A stretch of 43,655 nt of DNA from Actinomycetes bacterium. GTDB taxonomy: Bacteria > Actinomycetota > Acidimicrobiia > Acidimicrobiales > Acidimicrobiaceae. Below, one piece after another: positions 25,631 through 34,139 of this stretch. The stretch's first letter is position 1. Each line of letters begins with the position of its first letter. The DNA is taken from contig JAKAEN010000001.1 of NCBI GenBank assembly GCA_021818355.1, positions 1 through 43,655 on the forward strand, given 5' to 3'. The translations under genes and the position numbers were made by a program. Under the pieces are notes generated by a model, which was not told where the DNA came from, did no database searches, and was given only the letters and a program-made list of their open reading frames with translations.

Positions 25631-25822
25631 GTGGCATCGGTTTGTGAGCTGTGTGGCAAGGGTCCCCACTTCGGCATGTCGCTTTCGCACTCCCATCGTC
25701 GCAACAAGCGCCGCTGGAACCCCAACATCCAGAGCGTGCACGCACTGGTGAACGGGAGCAAGAAGCGCATCAACGTCTGCACCTCCTGCATCCGCTCCGG
25801 CAAGGTCACCAAGGCCGCCTAG
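25631..25822 (+). CDS. rpmB: 50S ribosomal protein L28
   Basis: Ribosomal protein of 63 residues starting (M)ASVCELCGKGPHFGMSLSHS. Two cysteine pairs (CELC and CTSC, both C-x2-C) show the zinc-binding form. SHSHRRNKRRWNPNIQ is typical of the family. GTG 25631 is preceded by AAGGAG at 8 nt spacing. It diverges from the FakA-like gene and is followed 12 nt later by the ferrochelatase gene. Confidence 0.95.
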   Translation: MASVCELCGKGPHFGMSLSHSHRRNKRRWNPNIQSVHALVNGSKKRINVCTSCIRSGKVTKAA

Positions 25823-25834
25823 GCCGGGCCCGAC

Positions 25835-26866
25835 TTGGCGCGGCGCGCGCTTCTCTACTTCTCCTTCGGCGGGCCCGACGGGCCTGACGACGTTCTGCCC
25901 TTCATGCAGAACGTCACCCGCAAGCGTCCGGTTCCGCCCGAGCGGCTGGTCGAGGTATCCCGTCATTACCAGCTCTTCGGGGGCCGCAGCCCTATCAATT
26001 CCATCAACCTCGAACTGATCGAACGCCTTCGCCCCGCCTTGGCTTCGGCAGGCTTCGGATTGCCGGTCTACTTCGGCAACCGCAACTGGAAGCCCTACCT
26101 GGCAGAGGCTCTCCGGCAGATGGGCGAGGATGGAATCGAAGAGGCGCTGGTCTTCGTCACCTCCGCCTATGGCTCCTATTCGGGATGCCGTCAGTACCGC
26201 GACGACCTGGAAGAAGCGCTTGCGGATCCGGCGCCGCCGCTAAGGCTGCACAAGCTCCGTCACTTCTACGACCATCCCCGCTTCGTTGAGCCGTTTGCCC
26301 GAGGCACGGCGGATGCCTTCGGGCGCCTGGCCGCCACTCACGGCGCGGAGGCGGTGCGAGTCCTCTACAGCGCGCACTCGATTCCCACCGCAATGGCCTC
26401 GAACAGTGAGTACCTGGCCCAGCTCGGCTTGGTGCGCGACTACGTCAACGCCCGCCTCGCCGAGGAGATCGGACAAGAGCCGCGTTGGGCGCAGGTATTC
26501 CAATCCCGTAGCGGCCCCCCGTCCCAGCCCTGGCTGGAGCCGGACATCTCCGACGCGATGACCGAACTGCATGCAGAGGGTGCCCGTGCCTTCGTGGTCG
26601 TCCCCATCGGCTTCATCTCCGATCACATGGAGGTCATCTATGACCTCGACACCCTCGCCGCCTCCACCGCGCAGGATCTTGGGGCCAGCTTCATACGGGT
26701 CGCCACCCCGAGCTCCTCGCCCGGCTTCGAGGATCTGATCGTCGATCTGGTCCGCGAGCAGGAGACGCAAGGCTGGTCTGCGCCTTCGCTCCCCATGGAG
26801 CTCAAGCCGTTGCAGCAATGCCGTGCGGGATGCTGCTTGCCCGGCTACGTTCCCCGCTCACTCTGA
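25835..26866 (+). CDS. hemH: Ferrochelatase, probable [2Fe-2S] type
   Basis: Inserts Fe2+ into the porphyrin macrocycle in heme synthesis; in actinobacteria the substrate is usually coproporphyrin III (CpfC). The 343-residue protein has LLYFSFGGPDGPDDVLPFM, the active-site histidine H181 in LYSAHSIPTAMA and VVPIGFISDHMEVIYDLD. Four cysteines match the ligand pattern of Fe-S ferrochelatases: C118 in the middle and C329, C333, C334 at the C-terminus (CRAGCC). The start is TTG, soon after the rpmB stop and without a strong ribosome-binding site, so co-transcription with rpmB is likely. No other heme genes are in the window. Confidence 0.93.
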   Translation: MARRALLYFSFGGPDGPDDVLPFMQNVTRKRPVPPERLVEVSRHYQLFGGRSPINSINLELIERLRPALASAGFGLPVYFGNRNWKPYLAEALRQMGEDGIEEALVFVTSAYGSYSGCRQYRDDLEEALADPAPPLRLHKLRHFYDHPRFVEPFARGTADAFGRLAATHGAEAVRVLYSAHSIPTAMASNSEYLAQLGLVRDYVNARLAEEIGQEPRWAQVFQSRSGPPSQPWLEPDISDAMTELHAEGARAFVVVPIGFISDHMEVIYDLDTLAASTAQDLGASFIRVATPSSSPGFEDLIVDLVREQETQGWSAPSLPMELKPLQQCRAGCCLPGYVPRSL

Positions 26867-26900
26867 GCCGGGACGGGTACCGCTCGCCGCACCACGTCCA

Positions 26901-27380
26901 TCACCGCCGGCCGAGTTCGAGGATGGTCTCCTCAACCTCCGCTCCACGGCCCGGCGCGAATGAAACCGCCGTTCCGATCACGCGAAAGCCCGCCTTCTCG
27001 AGCACCCGCAAGGACGCGGCGTTATCGCTGGCCGCTCGAGCGCCCAACGGCCGGGTGGGCAGGTCCTGAAGGAGCAGGGCAAGAGCCCGGGTGGCGATTC
27101 CCTGGCCCCAGCTGTTGCGGTCGATCCAGTAGGTCACCTCCGTCCTGCCCTCGAAAGGGTATGAGCCGATGGTGCCCACAACCCGGCCTTCCAGCTCGAT
27201 GGCGAGAAGGGTGTTCGCGGGATTGGAGAGAACCTTTTCCATGTGGTCTTCGAAGCCCTGCCGATCCCCCGGATCCTCGGCCGTGAACGCGGCCATTCGC
27301 ACCGATTCCGGGTCGCTCATCTGCAGGAAGATCGTCTCCATATCCTCCCGGGCAACCGGGCGAAGCACCATATCAGCCAT
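26901..27380 (-). CDS. GNAT-family N-acetyltransferase
   Basis: Acetyl-CoA-dependent acyltransferase of 159 residues, cytoplasmic, substrate unknown. The start (VLRPVAREDMETIF) and motif A (VTYWIDRNSWGQGIATRALALLL, with the Q-x-x-G-x-A-like pyrophosphate loop) fit the RimJ/RimL-like group, as does the later ASDNAASLRVLEKAGFRVIG. ATG 27380 has an AGGATGGAG-type site about 10 nt upstream, and a CATAAT box lies about 25 nt before the start. It is convergent with ferrochelatase (34-nt gap). Confidence 0.88.
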   Translation of the reverse strand: MADMVLRPVAREDMETIFLQMSDPESVRMAAFTAEDPGDRQGFEDHMEKVLSNPANTLLAIELEGRVVGTIGSYPFEGRTEVTYWIDRNSWGQGIATRALALLLQDLPTRPLGARAASDNAASLRVLEKAGFRVIGTAVSFAPGRGAEVEETILELGRR

Positions 27381-27486
27381 GGTCTCGGCTCCATCCTCAT
27401 GCCGGCATTATGGCCTGCGAAACGATCTCCGCACGCGGAGGCCGAACTCCGCCGGCGACGCCCGCGGGGCGCCCTCCAGGCGGCAC

Positions 27487-27540
27487 AAAACCGGCGCCCT
27501 CGGAAGATTCTTCCACCTAGGCCGGGCTATGGGCGCCCGG
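27487..27540 (-). terminator. Candidate intrinsic terminator after the membrane-protein gene
   Basis: On the minus strand GGCGCCC (27537..27531) pairs with GGGCGCC (27499..27493); the loop contains the perfect palindrome GGAAGATTCTTCC (27502-27514). The stem is directly followed by TTTT (27490..27487). It lies just after the stop of the 27567-28658 gene. The rest of the 186-nt gap holds only the promoter region of the acetyltransferase. Confidence 0.5.
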
Positions 27541-27566
27541 CGGTTGGGGAATTCGCTGCCGCGCCG

Positions 27567-28658
27567 TCATTGCCCGCCGCTTACTCCGGCGGCCGGCCCC
27601 CGGGCCTGGTATTCCCGCCGGTCCCGCCGCGCGGATCTGATCTCGACCCATGTCGCCAGGGAAAGCATGGCAAGCAGCACCACGTCCGCGCCCCAAATGC
27701 CCGGCGTCATCCAGCCCGCCACGCTCGGGCCGACCGCGAAGCTCCCGCGCGGATACAGAGGGCTGACGCTCGCCGAGACCCGATACGTTCCGGGCATGGC
27801 GGCGCTGAAGCTCGCCACCGGGCGGGCCCCCCTCATTTCATGCAGGTAGGCGGGGGTGCCGGCAAAGTTGTGGACCGCCAGGTTGGACCCGTTCGGGGAG
27901 ACGGCTTCGACGGTCAGCCCCTCGGGCGCGTCGGCGGCACTCTTTTCGGCGTAGACGTAGTAGGTCCCAGGCTTGCTTACCGCGACACGGACGGTGCCCG
28001 GCAGATCGGCGCGGACGAAACCCGACGCATGCGCCGAGAGAGACGCCTGGGCAATTGCCAGCCAGCCCAGGGAAGCGACCAGGCCAATCAGGGCTAGCAC
28101 CACGGCTCCTCCGTGCCTGGAAGCCAGCCTTATTCCCTTGATCGGGCGCTCGGTGCCTGCATGCGCCCTCGCAGAACGGCTCGCGGCATGCAGGCCGAAG
28201 CCGGCTATGACGGCCGCGGCGACGAAGAGCGGCCAGATCACCCAGCCCGGAGCGGAGCGTGCCACTTCGTGGACCGCACCGTCGAGGACCATGAACACCA
28301 CTCCGAGCAGCACCACGGCGTTGACACCGGCGGCGAGCCGGCCGCGCCGGGAGCCAAGCAGCATGGAGCGCGTGCCGAGCGACATTCCGATGGCGACCGG
28401 AAGCAGCACCAGCGAGTAGGCGGGCAGATCGCGCCCCAAGGCTCCCCAGCCGTAGATCCGTTCGGGCTCATTATAGAGGTCGCTCGTCTGCATGTAGAGC
28501 TGCCAGAAGACCAGCGCAGCGGCGGCAACCACTACTCCAAGCAGCGAAGCCAAGGCCAGGCTGGCAAGCCGATCACCTTGCCGGACCCGGTCCTGGGCCG
28601 AGCCATCGTTCCTCGTGAGCCCTTCAACCGGGCTCCTGTGATGGAGGCGGGAACCCAT
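27567..28658 (-). CDS. Multi-pass membrane protein of unknown function with an extracytoplasmic domain
   Basis: 363 residues. Hydrophobic helices near 32-55, 79-98, 108-130, 137-158, 183-205 and 317-337. Residues about 210-315 form a polar beta-rich segment with a repeated pattern (LPGTVRVAVSKPGTYYVYAE and MPGTYRVSASVSP) that looks like a bacterial pre-peptidase or carbohydrate-like beta domain outside the cell. The C-terminus is basic. I do not recognise the family. AAGGGAGG supports ATG 28658. A probable terminator follows. The next gene upstream, on the same strand, codes a secreted lipoprotein, so both may act at the envelope. Confidence 0.75.
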   Translation of the reverse strand: MGSRLHHRSPVEGLTRNDGSAQDRVRQGDRLASLALASLLGVVVAAAALVFWQLYMQTSDLYNEPERIYGWGALGRDLPAYSLVLLPVAIGMSLGTRSMLLGSRRGRLAAGVNAVVLLGVVFMVLDGAVHEVARSAPGWVIWPLFVAAAVIAGFGLHAASRSARAHAGTERPIKGIRLASRHGGAVVLALIGLVASLGWLAIAQASLSAHASGFVRADLPGTVRVAVSKPGTYYVYAEKSAADAPEGLTVEAVSPNGSNLAVHNFAGTPAYLHEMRGARPVASFSAAMPGTYRVSASVSPLYPRGSFAVGPSVAGWMTPGIWGADVVLLAMLSLATWVEIRSARRDRREYQARGPAAGVSGGQ

Positions 28659-28782
28659 ATCGGCCTCCCTTCAGCCGTTTGACCAGATGATCACTCGTGA
28701 CCTTCCGGTCCGGCAAGGGGACTAGGTCATAATCGAGGCGGCGCGGACAACCCGGTGTCGCCGTCGATCCCGACTGCCCGCC

Positions 28783-29898
28783 TCAGGGCGCCTGATAAGG
28801 AACCACCCAAGTCACCGAGAGCCCTCGACAGTCAGGCATCCCCACGCCCAGGTTAGGGACGAATGCCGGAATCCGCGAAGTGGTCCCAGTCCCGGGCGCG
28901 GCTATCAGCAGGTAGGTGAAGGTCGGGCACTCCCCCACTCCGGACGACGGGACGTCCGAACCCGCCAATTGCGCTTCGGCGACTCCCCCGTTTGCCGGCA
29001 GCAGCACTGCCGACGGAGCGGTTTGGTCCATGCCAAGCGGGGGCTGATCGGACTTGGACGCGGCCACCTGGGCCCCGGAGGCCAGTTCGCCCACCACGCT
29101 CGGCCAGCCCTGCAGACTGCAAGGGAGGCTGGAGACGTTCTTGAACTGGAGGCTGACGAAGACGGTCCCCGCTGCGGCGCCATTGCGGCCCATCGAAACT
29201 TGCAGATGCTGCCCTGCGCAGGCCGGCATGCCCTCCCCTGAGGGAACGGTCGTCGTGGTGGTCGCGGCTGGAACCGGAGGCGCGGCGTTGCCGACCACCG
29301 GGGTCACCGCCAGCCCGGGGCATCCCGGCATGTCCTTGTTGATTCCGGGCAACGAGGCGGACACCTTGATGGCGGTTTTCGTGCCAGGAGGGGTAACCCG
29401 CAAATAGGTGAACGCAGGGCCGCACTGAGGTCCGTAGTCCACGCCGGTTGGAACGCTGAAGAGCGCGTACACGGACTTGTGGGGCACGGCGAGCGCAGCC
29501 CGCGCGGAATTCTTGCCGGAGGGCCTTCCCAGGATGGAAATCGCCTTCGAGGCGGTTGTCGTCGCGCCGGTCTGGCCCACAACTCCGACCACGGATGGCC
29601 ACCCGGAGAGGTGGCAGTATGAGGAGGAGGTGTTGGTAAAAACCATCTCCCCTGCAACCGTTCCCGCAGCTTGGCCGACCTGGGCAAAGGAGACGGAGAG
29701 CTGGCCCGCGGTGCACTCGGGGGCGGAGGCGGGGTTGGCGAAGTACCCCGCCACACCGCCCTTGCCAGGAGCCGAGGTCGTGCTCGCGGAGCTCAGCGAT
29801 GCCTTGCCTTGAGTGGCGCACGAGGCCAGTAGGAGCGAAAAGAAAAGCGCCGTCCCCAACTTGCGATTCGAAGTCTTGCGACGCGTAGCGTATTGCAC
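28783..29898 (-). CDS. Lipoprotein with two tandem DUF4232-like domains
   Basis: Predicted exported lipoprotein of 371 residues. A basic start (RRKTSNRK), a hydrophobic stretch and the lipobox LLAS-C27 give a lipid anchor. Two similar halves follow, split by a Thr/Pro linker (ATTTTTVPSGEG): each has C…GxxxxxAGTV…F.N.SS..C.L.GWPSVVG…C…F.YL…C.GL. This fits the DUF4232 family, common in actinobacteria, function unknown; three cysteine pairs per half could form disulfides. GTG 29898 is chosen because a TAGCGT box lies 7 nt upstream (leaderless); other in-frame starts up to 29937 exist. A run of nine G lies just upstream of the promoter. Confidence 0.75.
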   Translation of the reverse strand: MQYATRRKTSNRKLGTALFFSLLLASCATQGKASLSSASTTSAPGKGGVAGYFANPASAPECTAGQLSVSFAQVGQAAGTVAGEMVFTNTSSSYCHLSGWPSVVGVVGQTGATTTASKAISILGRPSGKNSARAALAVPHKSVYALFSVPTGVDYGPQCGPAFTYLRVTPPGTKTAIKVSASLPGINKDMPGCPGLAVTPVVGNAAPPVPAATTTTTVPSGEGMPACAGQHLQVSMGRNGAAAGTVFVSLQFKNVSSLPCSLQGWPSVVGELASGAQVAASKSDQPPLGMDQTAPSAVLLPANGGVAEAQLAGSDVPSSGVGECPTFTYLLIAAPGTGTTSRIPAFVPNLGVGMPDCRGLSVTWVVPYQAP

Positions 29899-29905
29899 TG
29901 GCACG

Positions 29906-29911
29906 ACGCTA
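29906..29911 (-). promoter_or_regulatory. Candidate -10 box (TAGCGT) for leaderless lipoprotein mRNA
   Basis: TAGCGT, then 7 nt (CGTGCCA), then the GTG start on the minus strand; no ribosome-binding site is present. Same box and spacing as at 5459-5464. Confidence 0.4.
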
Positions 29912-29935
29912 ACACACCGGGGGGGGGCGCAGCTC

Positions 29936-29980
29936 AAAACGCAGGAAGCCGCGCCGGGCGCAAAGCCGGCGCGGCTTCCT
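29936..29980 (-). terminator. Intrinsic terminator of pckG with 15-bp perfect stem
   Basis: Arms at 29943-29957 and 29966-29980 are perfectly complementary over 15 bp with an 8-nt loop. On the minus strand the stem is followed by GCGTTTTGAG. It lies 22 nt after the pckG stop. On the plus strand it is followed only by CGGCCGTTTCTT. Confidence 0.7.
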
Positions 29981-30002
29981 CGGCCGTTTCTTGACAGCAG
30001 GC

Positions 30003-31799
30003 CTAGGCCTGCGCCCTCGCCTTCAGGGCGGAGAGCTCGTCCGCAAGCTGGGCCGGGAGATGCTCGCCGAACTTGGCAAAGTGACCGGCTATCGCCTCCA
30101 CCTCGGCCGAGAGATCGGCCGGATCTATGGCGAAGAGGGAGTCGGTATTTGCACCCGGGGCGAGAGCCACCCCGTCGAGGTCGAGTTCACCGGACTTGGG
30201 AACCAGGCCAAGGGGCGTCTCATCGGCATCGGCCCTGCCTTCGAGGCGGTCGACGATCCAGGCCAGCACGCGCGAGTTCTCGCCGTAGCCGGGCCAGATG
30301 AACTTGTTGTTCTCATCCTTGCGGAACCAGTTGACCAGGTAGATGCGAGGCAGCTTCACGTCTTCGCGCTCGGCGAACTTGAGCCAGTGGCCGAAGTAGT
30401 CGCCCATGTTGTAGCCGCAGAAAGGCAGCATCGCGAACGGGTCGCGGCGCAGGTTGCCGACCGCGCCAACCGCTGCGGCCGTGGTCTCCGAGGCCATGGT
30501 CGAGCCCAGGAAGACTCCGTGCTCCCAGGAGAACGCCTCCGTCACCAGCGGAGCCAGCGTTCGGCGCCTGCCGCCGAAGAGCATCGCCGAGATCGGCACC
30601 CCGCGGGGGTCCTGCCACTCCTCGGCGATCTGTGGGCACTGGGCCGCGCTCACCGTGAAACGCGCATTGGGATGTGCGGCGGGCTTGCCGGACTCCGGAT
30701 CATAGGGCATTCCGGTCCAGTCGGTGAGATTCTCCGGGCGCTCGCCATCCATTCCCTCCCACCACACGTCGCCATCGGCGGTGAGGGCGGTATTGGTGAA
30801 GATGGTGTTGGAGGTGAAGGTCTCCATGGCGCTGGGGTTGGTCGAATAGCTGGTTCCCGGCGCCACGCCAAAGAAGCCCGCCTCCGGATTCAGGCCCCAC
30901 AGGCGGCCGTCTTCACCGACTCTCAGCCAGCAGATGTCGTCACCGAGGGTCTCCACCTTCCATCCGGGAAGAGTGGGCACGAGCATGGCCAGGTTGGTCT
31001 TGCCGCACGCCGAGGGGAAAGCGCCGGTCACGTAATGCACCTCGCCGCGGGGGGAGGTTAGCTTGAGCAGCAGCATGTGCTCGGCCAGCCATCCCTCATC
31101 CCTCGCCATCACCGACGCGATGCGCAGGGCCAGGCACTTCTTGCCGAGCAGGGCGTTGCCACCGTAGCCGGAGCCAAACGACCAGATCTCGCGCGTCTCG
31201 GGGAAGTGGGAGATGTAGATGTGGTCGGGGTCGCAAGGCCAGGCGACATCCTCTTGGCCCTCGGCCAGCGGGCTGCCGACCGAGTGCAGCGAATGGACGA
31301 AGTCCCCGTGCTCACCGAGGGCCTCCAGCACCGGGGTGCCCATGGTGGCCATGATGCGCATGTTGCACACCACGTAGGCGGAGTCGGTGATCTCGACTCC
31401 CACCAGCGAGAAGGGCGAGCTCAACGGGCCCATCATGAATGGGATGACGTACATCGTGCGCCCGCGCATGCTGCCCCGATAGAGGTCGGTCATGGTCGAT
31501 TTCATCTCGACCGGGTCGCTCCAGTTGTTGGTAGGCCCGGCATCTTCTTCACGCGCCGAGCAGATGAAGGTGCGGTCCTCCACCCTGGCCACGTCCTTGG
31601 GGTCCGAGTGGGCCCAATAGCTGTTGGGCCGCTTGGCGTCGGAGAGGCGCTTGAAAGTGCCCTTCTCCACCAGCTGCTGAGCCAGGCGATCGAACTCCTC
31701 TTCCGAGCCATCGCAGAAGTAGACTTCCGCTGGCTCGCAAAGTGCGGCGATTTCATCAACCCAGTCGAGCAGCTTCTTGTTCTTGGTCGGGAAGGTCAT
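30003..31799 (-). CDS. pckG: Phosphoenolpyruvate carboxykinase (GTP)
   Basis: Interconverts oxaloacetate and PEP with GTP; gluconeogenesis or anaplerosis, cytoplasmic. 598 residues, the usual length for the GTP enzyme, not the ATP type. The kinase loop with reactive Cys is [13 protein letters not shown]; other hallmarks are [57 protein letters not shown] (in part) and [20 protein letters not shown] 31799 has GAGAGG about 7 nt upstream. It is monocistronic: an AT-rich divergent promoter region is upstream and a strong terminator is downstream. Confidence 0.97.
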   Translation of the reverse strand: MTFPTKNKKLLDWVDEIAALCEPAEVYFCDGSEEEFDRLAQQLVEKGTFKRLSDAKRPNSYWAHSDPKDVARVEDRTFICSAREEDAGPTNNWSDPVEMKSTMTDLYRGSMRGRTMYVIPFMMGPLSSPFSLVGVEITDSAYVVCNMRIMATMGTPVLEALGEHGDFVHSLHSVGSPLAEGQEDVAWPCDPDHIYISHFPETREIWSFGSGYGGNALLGKKCLALRIASVMARDEGWLAEHMLLLKLTSPRGEVHYVTGAFPSACGKTNLAMLVPTLPGWKVETLGDDICWLRVGEDGRLWGLNPEAGFFGVAPGTSYSTNPSAMETFTSNTIFTNTALTADGDVWWEGMDGERPENLTDWTGMPYDPESGKPAAHPNARFTVSAAQCPQIAEEWQDPRGVPISAMLFGGRRRTLAPLVTEAFSWEHGVFLGSTMASETTAAAVGAVGNLRRDPFAMLPFCGYNMGDYFGHWLKFAEREDVKLPRIYLVNWFRKDENNKFIWPGYGENSRVLAWIVDRLEGRADADETPLGLVPKSGELDLDGVALAPGANTDSLFAIDPADLSAEVEAIAGHFAKFGEHLPAQLADELSALKARAQA

Positions 31800-31903
31800 C
31801 GATAATCCTCTCGGGGGAAGGACAAGCCGAAGTTACGGATACGTGAACAATAATTTACGGTCGGTTAATTTTTAGCGCGGTCAAGTGAAAAACAAAAAAC
31901 CAG
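31800..31903. promoter_or_regulatory. AT-rich divergent promoter region of pckG and thiL
   Basis: This 104-nt gap is markedly richer in A and T than its surroundings (ACAATAATTTACGG, GGTTAATTTTTAGC, GAAAAACAAAAAACC). Toward thiL, TGAACA and TAATTT are spaced by 16 nt (31842-31869 region). Toward pckG, TTGACC lies near the thiL end. Exact start sites cannot be fixed by eye. Confidence 0.4.
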
Positions 31904-32848
31904 ATGTCTTCTGATCAGGATCAGCCCAAAGCGGAACATTCCGAATTCGAGGTGCTGGCGCGCTTCTTCGAGCGCACCGGCTCAGCCGGACAAGGTGTTC
32001 TCGTCGGCCTCGGCGACGATGCCGCTGTGGTTGCGATCGGCGACGAGCGAGTGGCGCTCTGCGCGGACGCCCTGGTCAATGGGGTCCACTTCGATCTCGC
32101 CTACTTCTCCGCCGCCGACCTCGCCGCCAAAGCGATCGCCGTCAACGCCTCCGACATCGCTGCCATGGGCGCGATCCCTAAATTCTACCTCTCCACGATC
32201 GCTTCGCATGGCGACCTCGGCGTCGAAGAGCTACTGGTTGCCATGGCCGAGGAGGCCGGCTCCCACGGCGCGGCACTGATAGGCGGGGACCTGGTCGGCT
32301 CGGGCGAGCTCAGCGTTTCGGTCTCGGCGGTCGGGATTTTCGAGGCCGGCTCGGCAATTCTCCGCCGTGGTGGCATTCGCCCCGGAGACGCCATCCTGGT
32401 GACCGGACCACTAGGCGCGTCCGCACGCGGACTCCGGGGACTGCTTGAGAAGGACCCGTCGCTTTCCCCGGCCGCGAGGGAGGCGCATCTCCGCCCCAAG
32501 CCCCAGCTGGCGGCAGGCCGGATCGCCGCGAGGCTTCAGGCACATGCCGCAATCGACGTCTCAGACGGCCTCTTGGCGGATTTGGAGCACATGCTGGCGG
32601 CGAGCGGAGTCGGGGCCGACCTGGGCGAGATACCCCGCTTCGAGGGAGCGACGCGGGAGGAGGCGCTCTACGGGGGCGAAGACTACCAGCTCATTATCGC
32701 CACCGACAAGCCGGCCGAGCTGGCTGCCGCCTTCCGCAGCGAGGCCCTCCAGGAGCCTTTGGTCATCGGCCGGGCGGTCTCGGATGCCTCTCTTCGCCTA
32801 CTGCAGGGCCACACCTATCGCCCGGGGGGCTACACCCACCGGATCTGA
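31904..32848 (+). CDS. thiL: Thiamine-monophosphate kinase
   Basis: Phosphorylates thiamine monophosphate to the active diphosphate cofactor. The 314-residue protein of the PurM/AIR-synthase fold has GLGDDAAVV, CADALVNGVHFD (a variant of the usual D-x-L-V-E-G-V-H-F), NASDIAAMGA, IGGDLVGSGELSVSV, VTGPLGASARGL, AIDVSDGLLADLEHM and YGGEDYQLI. ATG 31904 has no Shine-Dalgarno sequence; the leader is A-rich. It diverges from pckG and converges with the MaoC-like gene (11-nt gap containing a GCCGGC-N7-GCCGGC hairpin). Confidence 0.93.
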   Translation: MSSDQDQPKAEHSEFEVLARFFERTGSAGQGVLVGLGDDAAVVAIGDERVALCADALVNGVHFDLAYFSAADLAAKAIAVNASDIAAMGAIPKFYLSTIASHGDLGVEELLVAMAEEAGSHGAALIGGDLVGSGELSVSVSAVGIFEAGSAILRRGGIRPGDAILVTGPLGASARGLRGLLEKDPSLSPAAREAHLRPKPQLAAGRIAARLQAHAAIDVSDGLLADLEHMLAASGVGADLGEIPRFEGATREEALYGGEDYQLIIATDKPAELAAAFRSEALQEPLVIGRAVSDASLRLLQGHTYRPGGYTHRI

Positions 32849-32859
32849 AGCCGGCGCGC

Positions 32860-33762
32860 TCAGCCGGCCAGCATGGCCGAGGCGGTCATGCACAGGTCGC
32901 CACCGCAGGTGATCTCGATGGAGATGCGGGAATCGCCATCCTGCCGGGCGCGAATTTCGGCCTCCTGGCCCTCGAATATCGGCGACCTGGCCCGGAACTC
33001 GAAGGAGCCGACCCTGGGCAGCCCCACGCCCAGAACGGCCTCGAGCGCGGCCGAGGCGAGGAGGGGTCCGTGGACCACGAGGCCGGGATATCCCTCGAAC
33101 TGCTGACAGTAGGAGCGGTCGTAATGGATCTTGTGCGGATTGCCGGTCAGCGCCGAGTAAGTGAAGAGCATGGGCGAGCGAGCCTGCAGCCGGCCATGGC
33201 GAAGGAAGCCTCCGTCATTCCCGGCCTCGCGCGCCCCCAAGGAGATCGCGCCTGCCTCGCCGTCAAGGGGGGGAAGCTCGAAGGGGCGATAAGTGGCGGG
33301 CGGAGGGTCGAAGAAAACCAGCGACTGCTCCTCGACACGCGCCAGCTCGCCGTCTTGAGTGATGCGGTGCTCCAGTGTGACGAAGACCAGGTCGCCTGAA
33401 CGTCCCGCCTTCCGCTCCACCTTGGTGCAGATGGTGGTCTTCTCCGCCGGCGCGCCTACAGAGAGCGGGGCCAGCAGCGTCACGCTGCCACCGGCGTACA
33501 TGCGGCGCCTGGCCGGAACGGGCGGGACCACGCTCGCCTCGCCACGGCGGAGGTGGCCGTCCGGCCCGAGATCGCCCGGCCTGTAGGCACGGTGGAAGTA
33601 GACCCAGTGCCAGACCGCGGGAAGATCGGCCAGCTCCGCCCCGGTCGCCTCGCGGCCGAGCAGCGCCGCCAGGGCGATCGCGCTCTCCGGCGCCATCGAG
33701 TCCCGCGAGCGCTCCTCGCGCCCGATGTATTCGGTGTACGCCGCCCCTTGCGAATCAGTCAT
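32860..33762 (-). CDS. MaoC/HTD2-like acyl-CoA dehydratase
   Basis: Double hot-dog hydratase of 300 residues. The N-terminal half resembles the MaoC_dehydrat_N/FAS1-like domain; the C-terminal half has SALTGNPHKIHYDRSYCQQFEGYPGLVVHGPLLA, carrying the N-P-x-x-(I)H active-site pattern. It looks like the mesaconyl-CoA or itaconyl-CoA hydratase and HTD2 group, so hydration of a branched or dicarboxylic enoyl-CoA is likely, but the substrate is open. ATG 33762 has AGGAGG at 6 nt spacing; the frame extends to 33825 without conserved sequence. The racemase at 37581-38726 also handles branched acyl-CoA. Confidence 0.82.
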   Translation of the reverse strand: MTDSQGAAYTEYIGREERSRDSMAPESAIALAALLGREATGAELADLPAVWHWVYFHRAYRPGDLGPDGHLRRGEASVVPPVPARRRMYAGGSVTLLAPLSVGAPAEKTTICTKVERKAGRSGDLVFVTLEHRITQDGELARVEEQSLVFFDPPPATYRPFELPPLDGEAGAISLGAREAGNDGGFLRHGRLQARSPMLFTYSALTGNPHKIHYDRSYCQQFEGYPGLVVHGPLLASAALEAVLGVGLPRVGSFEFRARSPIFEGQEAEIRARQDGDSRISIEITCGGDLCMTASAMLAG

Positions 33763-33841
33763 TGCATACCTCCTGAGCTGCATAGATACTACGTCCAGGC
33801 GGACGGCGGCGCCACGCCGTGCCATCTGGGGCGATCCCCTC

Positions 33842-33847
33842 TATGCT
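33842..33847 (+). promoter_or_regulatory. Candidate -10 box (TATGCT) for the Lrp-like gene
   Basis: TATGCT lies 35 nt before the TTG at 33883, in the 120-nt gap to the divergent MaoC-like gene. Confidence 0.35.
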
Positions 33848-33882
33848 TGGTCGGTACCTTCGACAGACGGGGATTCAAGCCA

Positions 33883-34137
33883 TTGATTAGCGCTTTCGTG
33901 CTTATCCAGACCGAGGTGGGAAGCATCTCAGAGGTTGCGCAGAACCTGCGCGGAACCCCGGGGGTCGACTTCGCCGACGAAGTGACCGGGCCCTACGACA
34001 TCGTCTGCAGAGTGCACGCCGACGACTTGGTCTCCCTGGGCGACAGCGTCACCGCGGCCATTCAGCGCATCGAGGGCGTGACCCGCACCTTGACCTGCCC
34101 CGTCACGCGGAACATCGCCCTGGCCGACCTCGACTGA
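33883..34137 (+). CDS. Stand-alone Lrp/AsnC ligand-binding (RAM) domain protein
   Basis: Protein of 84 residues made only of the Lrp/AsnC effector domain: (M)ISAFVLIQTEVGSISEVAQNL, GVDFADEVTGPYDIVCRVHADD and VEGVTRTLTCPV-type ending (here IEGVTRTLTCPVTRN). There is no helix-turn-helix, so it probably binds a small ligand such as an amino acid and acts by pairing with another protein, or as a metabolic sensor. The start TTG 33883 has GGGGA about 9 nt upstream; longer frames exist but overlap the divergent promoter region. It ends 2 nt before the convergent membrane-protein gene. Confidence 0.85.
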   Translation: MISAFVLIQTEVGSISEVAQNLRGTPGVDFADEVTGPYDIVCRVHADDLVSLGDSVTAAIQRIEGVTRTLTCPVTRNIALADLD

Positions 34138-34139
34138 GT

